A DNA stretch of 64,000 nt, from assembly GCA_046726235.1 (NCBI GenBank), contig JBKPAD010000008.1:30896-94895 (forward strand), in the 5' to 3' direction. Shown in pieces: positions 59,188 to 64,000 of the stretch. The position numbers and the translations under genes are program-made. The first letter of the stretch is position 1, and each line of letters opens with the position of its first letter. The notes below the pieces were generated by a model. It saw only the letters and a list, made by a program, of their open reading frames with translations. It ran no database searches and was not told the origin of the DNA. This DNA is from Nitricoxidireducens sp046726235. GTDB lineage: Bacteria; Pseudomonadota; Gammaproteobacteria; Burkholderiales; Rhodocyclaceae.

Positions 59188-60375
59188 ATGCAACTCCGAC
59201 AGAGACTCTTCCTCCGCAGCGCCGCGCTGGCCGCGCTGCTGTCCGCCACGCTCGCCGTCGCCCAGGTGCCGGCCGGCAATCCCCCGCCGCACCCGCTGCC
59301 TCCCGGCGCGGTACCGACGGCGCCGCAGGCCAAGCTCGCGGGCGCCGATCCGGCGGCCAAGTTCACGCACTTCCGCGTCGGCAACAAGAACGTCAAGTCG
59401 ATCTTCATCGACGGCAAGGTGGTCTGGGTCGGCACCTCGGGCGGCGTCGTGCGCTACGACACGCGCGACGACAGCTACAAGCTGTTCGACGTCAAGAGCG
59501 GCCTGCTCTCGAACGGCGTCTTCTACGTCGGCCGCATCAAGGGCAAGCTCGCCGTCGGCACCTACGGCGGCGGCCTCTCGCTGCTCGACGAGAACAGCGG
59601 CAAGTGGAAGACCTACAACATCCCCGAGGGCCTCGGCGACGCCTTCGTCTACGACGTCATCGCGGCCAAGAACGGCGATATCTGGATCGCGACCTGGTCG
59701 GGCGCCAACCGCATCCGCGGCGGCGACCTCGACGACCGCAGCAAGTGGGACCTCTACACGGTCGAGAACACCAAGGGCGGCCTGCCGAACGACTGGGTCT
59801 ACGGCCTCGCCGAAGGCAAGAACGGCGACATCTGGCTGGCGACGGAAGGCGGCATGGCGCGCTTCGCGCATAACCGCTGGACCAACTGGAACCACGCGCG
59901 CGGCCTCGGCGCGCCGTTCGAGAAGGTCAAGAATGACATCGCCTTCAAGAACGATCCGGGCAAGGCCTCGATGCACCACGCGCGGCAGAAGGAGGAAATG
60001 GGGCTGGCCGACGTCAACGTGGCCTACAACCCCAACTACGTCATCGCGCTCGAAGTCGATCGCGACGGTCACGTCTGGGCGGGCACCTGGGGCGGCGGGC
60101 TGTCGCGCTGGGACGGCAAGCGCTGGACCAGCTACACGACCGCCGACGGCCTTTCCGGCAATCACGTCTTCATGCTGCACTACGACGACAAGGGCCGCCT
60201 GTGGATCGGCACCAACAACGGCCTGCTGACTTATCAGGACGGCAAGTTCTCGAAGTCGATGACCGTCGCCGACGGCCTCTTCGCCAACAACATCTTCGCC
60301 ATGGCGACGAGCCCCGCGGGCGACCTCTGGGTCGGCAGCTTCGGCGGCGTGGCGCACCTGCGACCGAAAAAGTGA
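59188..60375 (+). CDS. Exported WxGT beta-propeller (paralogue)
   Basis: A 395-residue exported protein, paralogous to the 58124 protein, with an added Pro-rich linker after the signal peptide (about residues 25-50). Blades include VVWVGTSGGVVRYD, LAVGTYGGGLSLLDENSGKWK, IWIATWSGANRI, IWLATEGGMARFAHNRW and LWIGTNNGLLTYQDGKF. Both propellers share the segment D.NV.YNPNYV.. in a longer loop. The next gene, a triheme cytochrome, starts within its stop codon (GTGA), so propeller and cytochrome are translated together as in the large cluster. Confidence 0.87.
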   Translation: MQLRQRLFLRSAALAALLSATLAVAQVPAGNPPPHPLPPGAVPTAPQAKLAGADPAAKFTHFRVGNKNVKSIFIDGKVVWVGTSGGVVRYDTRDDSYKLFDVKSGLLSNGVFYVGRIKGKLAVGTYGGGLSLLDENSGKWKTYNIPEGLGDAFVYDVIAAKNGDIWIATWSGANRIRGGDLDDRSKWDLYTVENTKGGLPNDWVYGLAEGKNGDIWLATEGGMARFAHNRWTNWNHARGLGAPFEKVKNDIAFKNDPGKASMHHARQKEEMGLADVNVAYNPNYVIALEVDRDGHVWAGTWGGGLSRWDGKRWTSYTTADGLSGNHVFMLHYDDKGRLWIGTNNGLLTYQDGKFSKSMTVADGLFANNIFAMATSPAGDLWVGSFGGVAHLRPKK

Positions 60376-61010
60376 TCGCGGCGCTCCGGCGCTCGCTCCG
60401 CCTGTCGCTGCTGGCCCTCGCGTGCATCTCCGGCGCGTCGGCCGCAGCGTCCGGAATCCAGATCGCCTTCCTGCGCGCGGCACCGCAGGCGCCGGCCCAG
60501 CCGCCGGCGAGCGCGCGCGCGCCGGCGGCCAGCGCGGCGCAGGAAGCGAGCCCCGCGCGCCAGTCGCTCGGGCCCGACTTCTACGACCCGACCAATCCCG
60601 ACCTCAGGCACCTGCAGCGCCACGACGAAGCCATGGCCGGCATCGCCAAGGACGCGAACGGCTTCCCGGACTGGATGCGCGCGCTGAAGAGCGGCGCCAT
60701 CGCGCCGCGCACAGGCCTGGCGCCGAACGCCGGCATGAACGTGTTCGACCTCGACATCGTGATGAAGAACACCAAGGAAATGCCCTGGGTGCGTTTCCCG
60801 CACAGCTCGCACACGATGTGGCTCGATTGCAGCAACTGCCATCCGGCGCCGTTCGAGCCGCGCGCCGGCTCGACGCCGATCACCATGGCTGAGATCTTCC
60901 GCGGCAAGTACTGCGGCATATGCCACGACCGCGTCGCCTTCATCACCTTCTTCTCCTGCCAGCGCTGCCACAGCGAGCCGCAGACCGCGACGGCGCCCGC
61001 GAAGCGCTGA
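60372..61010 (+). CDS. c7-type triheme cytochrome
   Basis: A 212-residue exported protein with a signal peptide, an Ala/Pro-rich linker (about 38-65) and a C-terminal triheme domain with CSNCH, CGICH and CQRCH. The lead VRFPHSSHTMWLDCSNCH matches the corresponding part of the 27444 and 29318 proteins, so all three come from one family. It starts at GTG 60372 overlapping the propeller stop. It would carry electrons in the periplasm for this second cluster. Confidence 0.86.
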   Translation: MIAALRRSLRLSLLALACISGASAAASGIQIAFLRAAPQAPAQPPASARAPAASAAQEASPARQSLGPDFYDPTNPDLRHLQRHDEAMAGIAKDANGFPDWMRALKSGAIAPRTGLAPNAGMNVFDLDIVMKNTKEMPWVRFPHSSHTMWLDCSNCHPAPFEPRAGSTPITMAEIFRGKYCGICHDRVAFITFFSCQRCHSEPQTATAPAKR

Positions 61011-61014
61011 AAGG

Positions 61015-61033
61015 CCGCCTTTCTCAAAGGCGG
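61015..61033 (+). terminator. Possible transcript-end hairpin after the second cluster
   Basis: CCGCCTTT, loop CTC, AAAGGCGG: a perfect 8-base stem 5 bases after the triheme stop. No U-run follows on the plus strand, so it is a weak or Rho-aided terminator at best. Confidence 0.4.
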
Positions 61034-61182
61034 AAAATCCCCTTCCAAGTCCAAGAAACGGGAAGCCCGCGCCGGCGGCGCCGGCCCGTCCGGGCGGTGC
61101 GTACGCCAGTGCACGCGCGGCTTGGCGCGGCGTGCGACGACAATGGTATGCCTCTTGCTGAAGTCCCTGCAGGAGGATGGGA

Positions 61183-61440
61183 ATGTCGCTCACCGTCAGG
61201 AACTGCCTTAACCGCTGGTGCCTGCGCAGCGCGCACGGCGGCGGCGCAGTCGGCCTCGTGCGGCTCATGCGCGAGCAGCGCATGCACGACCTGCCGCAGG
61301 TGGAGCCCAAGGGCAAGCCGCCGGCGCGGCTCGCCTGCATCGCGCCCTACTGCGAGCACTGGGAACCCATCGACGCCGAGCACGGCACCTGCCTGATCCG
61401 CTCGCTGTTCAAATCGGTCGCGGAGCCCGTCCCGTGCTGA
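61183..61440 (+). CDS. Small cysteine-containing protein, unknown function
   Basis: An 85-residue protein starting at ATG 61183, six bases after an AGGAGG site; an ATG at 61177 in the same frame lies too close to it. No signal peptide is seen. Cysteines occur at CLNRWC near the start, CIAPYCEHW, a TCLI and the very last residue. It could bind a metal or iron-sulfur cluster. Its stop lies inside the next gene's start, so the pair is coupled. I do not recognise the family. Confidence 0.65.
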   Translation: MSLTVRNCLNRWCLRSAHGGGAVGLVRLMREQRMHDLPQVEPKGKPPARLACIAPYCEHWEPIDAEHGTCLIRSLFKSVAEPVPC

Positions 61441-61733
61441 CGAAGCGCAACGCGTCGCCCGCCAGCTCGCCCGAGGAGATCGCGCGCGAAGACATGCGCT
61501 GGGCCGCCGAGCACACCACGAACTGCGGCTCCGACCGCTCCTGCCTGAGTCACGGCAAGTGTCTCGACGAGCCGGTATGCCAGGCGCTGTCGCCGGTCGG
61601 CCGCAGCGCCGGCTTCGTGGCGCCGACGCCGAGCGCCGCGCGTTGCGGCTACTGCATCCCCTCCTTCACCGGATTCCTGTGCTTCTGTCCGACGCGCTGG
61701 GCACTGCATCGCTCCGCCGCGTCACCCGCCTGA
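61434..61733 (+). CDS. Small cysteine-rich protein, unknown function
   Basis: A 99-residue protein from GTG 61434, overlapping the previous gene by seven bases. Eight cysteines stand in two groups, NCGSDRSCLSHGKCLDEPVC and RCGYCIPSFTGFLCFC. No signal peptide or haem motif is present. The regular spacing suggests a zinc or iron-sulfur site. No known family comes to mind. The start is uncertain because no ribosome site is visible; coupling to the upstream gene would explain that. Confidence 0.6.
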   Translation: MLTKRNASPASSPEEIAREDMRWAAEHTTNCGSDRSCLSHGKCLDEPVCQALSPVGRSAGFVAPTPSAARCGYCIPSFTGFLCFCPTRWALHRSAASPA

Positions 61734-61764
61734 TCGATCATTCCCTCGACCCTGGAACCGAAAA

Positions 61765-61947
61765 ATGGACCATAACCGCGATTTCGACCTCGACTCCGCC
61801 GACGAGCTGCTCAACGGCTACCTGGCCACCGTCACCAGCGTTCGCGACAAGGCGCTGCGCATCGCCGCCAACCAGCGCGCGATGGCCGACGCGCTGCGCC
61901 GCACCGCCGACGCGCTGCGCGGCATGGCGGGGAAGAGCGGGCGCTAG
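61765..61947 (+). CDS. Small helical hypothetical protein
   Basis: A 60-residue, highly charged helical protein (DSADELLNGYLATVTSV, then ADALRRTADALRGMAG). It has no signal peptide, membrane helix or cysteine. The strongly amphipathic pattern fits a small adaptor or coiled-coil protein. It lies 31 bases after the Cys-rich gene and 12 bases before the hemerythrin gene. Being short, its coding status rests on codon pattern and position only. Confidence 0.5.
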   Translation: MDHNRDFDLDSADELLNGYLATVTSVRDKALRIAANQRAMADALRRTADALRGMAGKSGR

Positions 61948-61959
61948 GGAAATGAACGC

Positions 61960-63792
61960 ATGCCTCTCCGCGCGCATGCCAGGGAGCCGGTCGCACGCCG
62001 CCGCCGGCCGAAACAACGCTCGAGCCCCGCTGACATGGCGGCCGTCAAGCAGCCGCTGATCGAGTGGAACGTCCGGTTCAATACCGGACACGCCCAGATC
62101 GATGCCCAGCATCGGGAACTGGTGGAACTTCTCAACCGCTTCGCCGCCGACGTGCAGCAGGGCGGCAGCGAGCACACGCGGATATTCGATCGCTTTCGCG
62201 AGCAGCTGCGCGCGCACTTCGTCTTCGAGGAGGATGCGCTGCGCCGCCTCGAGGTTCCCGACGACATGCTCGCGGCGCAGATCGCGCATCACCGCGAGTC
62301 CGCCGAACTCCTCGAGGGGCTCGGCCGCCAGCTCGCCAACGACCCGCGCGAGCACTCGTCGGCGGTGCTGGCGGAAATCGCCCACTGCCTGCTGGTGGAC
62401 CTGCTCGACGAAGACCGCTTCTGCTTCGTCTCGTCGGCGACGAACACCGCCCCCAACGTCAGCGCCCTGACGCAGCCGACGCCTCCGGTGGCGCCTGCGC
62501 TCGGCGCCTTCGGCCGCCTCGTCGACGTGCTCAACGAGCACCACGAGAAGGTGGCGGGCGCCCGCGACTACTACCTGACGCTGCTCGACGACTTTCCGAC
62601 GCCGGTATGCCGCGCCGACGCTAACGGCAACTTCGACTGGTTCAACCGCACCTGGCTGTCGGTGACCGGCATGACGCCGGCGCTGGCGGCGGGACGCGGA
62701 TGGCTGGCCGCCGTGCACGCCGAGGACCGCCTCGCCTTCGCCGACGCATGGCAGAAGAACTTCGACACGCGCCAGCCCTTCACCGCCGAATACCGGCTCG
62801 CCGACGCGAGCGGCGACTGGCGCTGGATCCACCACATCGGACGTCCCTTCAACGACGTCGACCAGAACTTCCTCGGCTACATCTGCACGCTGTTCGACAT
62901 CACCGAGCGCCGACGCGCCGAGGCCGGCCTGCGCGTTTCCGCCGTCGTCTTCGAGCACGCCACCGAGGCGATCATGATCACCGACGCGCGCGGCCGCATC
63001 GAGGCGGTGAACCCGGCGTTCGCCAAGATCACCGGCTTCGGCCCCGAGGAATCCGTCGGCCGGCCGGCGAACCTGCTGCGCTCGGGCTTCCACGACGACA
63101 GCTACTACGCCGACATCTGGCGCGCGGTGATGACGCTGGGCAGCTGGCAAGGCGAGATCATCAACCGGCGCAAGAACGGCGAGATCTTTCCCGCCTGGCT
63201 GTCGATCACCACGATACGCAACGAAGCCGACCTCATCGTGCGCATGGTCGGCGTCTTCAGCGAAGTGACGTCGTCGCGCGCCTCGCACCAGCGGCTGATG
63301 CATCTCGCGCACCACGACGCGCTGACCAGCCTGCCGAACCGGCTGCTGTTCGGCGCGCGCGCCCAGCACAGCATCGAGCGCTGCGCGCGCGAAGGCGGCC
63401 GCCTGGCGATCCTGTTCGTCGACCTCGACCGCTTCAAGCCGGTGAACGACCTGCTCGGCCACAAGGTCGGCGACCAGGTGCTGCGCGACGTCGCCGCGCG
63501 GCTGACTTCCGTCCTGCGCAGCGAGGACACCGTGGCGCGCTTCGGCGGCGACGAGTTCGTCGTCCTCGTCGAGCGCGTCGAGGACGACGCGGACGCGCGC
63601 CGGGTCGCCGACAAGCTGCTCGGCGTGTTCCCGATCAAGGTCGAGCGAGGCGGCACGCGGCTCACGGTTTCGGCCAGCATCGGCATCAGCATCTATCCCG
63701 AGGACGGCCGCACCGTCGAGGCGCTGATCGACACGGCCGACCATGCGATGTATCGCATCAAGCAGGGCGGCCGGGCCGCCCTCGCCGAATGA
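61960..63792 (+). CDS. Hemerythrin-PAS-PAS-GGDEF signalling protein
   Basis: A 610-residue cytoplasmic protein. Residues about 35-165 form a hemerythrin-like domain (GHAQIDAQHRELVELLN, HFVFEEDAL, AHHRESAELL); the last di-iron histidine helix reads LLVDLLDEDRF, where one expected His is not obvious. Two PAS domains follow (about 210-320 and 330-445), then GGDEF (about 450-610) with an intact RFGGDEFVVLVE loop, so it should make c-di-GMP. An O2- or redox-responsive cyclase is a fair reading. An AGGGAA site supports ATG 61960, but ATG 62035 would remove a low-complexity basic N-terminus. Confidence 0.88.
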   Translation: MPLRAHAREPVARRRRPKQRSSPADMAAVKQPLIEWNVRFNTGHAQIDAQHRELVELLNRFAADVQQGGSEHTRIFDRFREQLRAHFVFEEDALRRLEVPDDMLAAQIAHHRESAELLEGLGRQLANDPREHSSAVLAEIAHCLLVDLLDEDRFCFVSSATNTAPNVSALTQPTPPVAPALGAFGRLVDVLNEHHEKVAGARDYYLTLLDDFPTPVCRADANGNFDWFNRTWLSVTGMTPALAAGRGWLAAVHAEDRLAFADAWQKNFDTRQPFTAEYRLADASGDWRWIHHIGRPFNDVDQNFLGYICTLFDITERRRAEAGLRVSAVVFEHATEAIMITDARGRIEAVNPAFAKITGFGPEESVGRPANLLRSGFHDDSYYADIWRAVMTLGSWQGEIINRRKNGEIFPAWLSITTIRNEADLIVRMVGVFSEVTSSRASHQRLMHLAHHDALTSLPNRLLFGARAQHSIERCAREGGRLAILFVDLDRFKPVNDLLGHKVGDQVLRDVAARLTSVLRSEDTVARFGGDEFVVLVERVEDDADARRVADKLLGVFPIKVERGGTRLTVSASIGISIYPEDGRTVEALIDTADHAMYRIKQGGRAALAE

Positions 63793-64000
63793 CGCGCTGG
63801 CGCGGCGCCGCGGCGGCGACGCTGGGCCTGGCATGCCTGCTCGGCGGCGCGCGCGCCGCGGAGGATGGCGACGCGCGCCGGCGCCTGATCGAGCAGAAGC
63901 TGCGCCTCGTCGAGATGGCATCCGCCTCGCCCGCGTCGCAGGACGCCGCGCGGCGCGCGCGTGCGGCGCTCGCCGACAACCGGCTCGACGAGGCCGCCAG
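63789..64000 (+). CDS. Exported helical protein, cut by window end
   Basis: The first 70 codons of a gene whose ATG overlaps the stop of the GGDEF gene by four bases. A signal peptide (ATLGLACLLGGARAA) is followed by a charged helical segment (RRRLIEQKLRLVEMA, then RRARAALADNRLDEAA). The gene continues beyond 64000, so family and function cannot be judged. Confidence 0.6.
   Translation, partial: MTRWRGAAAATLGLACLLGGARAAEDGDARRRLIEQKLRLVEMASASPASQDAARRARAALADNRLDEAA

Noticed and set aside
61144..61158. TGGTATG-CCTC-TTGC as a sigma-54 promoter
   Set aside because: The implied start would fall at the ribosome site of the 61183 gene, leaving no leader, and the -24 box has two mismatches.

Overview
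The window is GC-rich, densely coded and consistent with a chromosome of a betaproteobacterium. The Rhodocyclales or related Burkholderiales are my guess, from gene families and codon use rather than a phylogenetic marker. No tRNA, rRNA, CRISPR array or recognisable transposase was seen. The genes cover almost all of the sequence and no stretch over 300 bases lacks one.

Layout. 1-4886: the 3' part of a Wadjet/Jet SMC-type anti-plasmid locus (jetB end, jetC, jetD). 4920-5622: a Phd/VapC-type toxin-antitoxin pair with an inverted-repeat operator. 5631-12117: housekeeping genes (lysS, mnmC, gltX), a glycine-zipper envelope protein and an M48-like lipoprotein whose zinc motif is changed. 12250-17962: a Sco-like protein, a stand-alone CHASE-type sensor and a very large PAS/GAF/GGDEF/EAL protein. 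18020-42379: the centrepiece, a multiheme cytochrome locus. Two triheme class I cytochromes run leftwards. Rightwards comes a nearly unbroken run of tetraheme cytochromes, NHL beta-propellers, a parvulin isomerase, a large outer-membrane barrel candidate, four c7-type triheme proteins, an 877-residue protein with eleven CXXCH motifs, a ResB/CcsA (System II) haem ligation pair, a haem-copper-oxidase-like membrane protein fused to TPRs, and glycosyltransferase, aminotransferase and radical SAM genes. 42248-48763: a GT87-like membrane protein and lipoprotein, a flavocytochrome c sulfide dehydrogenase-like pair, an M48 lipoprotein gene with a large inverted repeat at its 5' end, a porin-like protein and a small PstS-like protein. 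48847-53605: ccmF-ccmG-ccmH-ccmI (System I cytochrome c maturation) and a TlpA-like thioredoxin. 53608-57139: a Sel1 protein and a histidine kinase/sigma-54 activator pair. 57159-61010: a second small electron-transfer cluster (Sel1 protein, monohaem cytochrome, two WxGT beta-propellers, triheme cytochrome). 61183-64000: Cys-rich small proteins, a hemerythrin-PAS-PAS-GGDEF protein and a truncated last gene.

How it may work together. The same tetraheme module (one KH or PH, then CVxCHTPx-PLW-CLSCHD-CxxCHDPH-CLxCH) occurs three times: in two separate exported proteins and as the N-terminal part of the 877-residue protein. Its architecture resembles the OmcE-type tetraheme cytochromes that polymerise into extracellular nanowires. 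Together with small periplasmic c7 carriers, an outer-membrane barrel, lipoprotein beta-propellers, a periplasmic isomerase and dedicated haem-ligation genes, this looks like a complete extracellular electron-transfer apparatus. Two near-consensus sigma-54 promoters stand before the two separate tetraheme genes, and a sigma-54 activator with its kinase lies 33 kb downstream next to a second beta-propeller/cytochrome cluster, so a regulatory link is plausible. Function, filament formation and regulation are inferences from sequence reading only.
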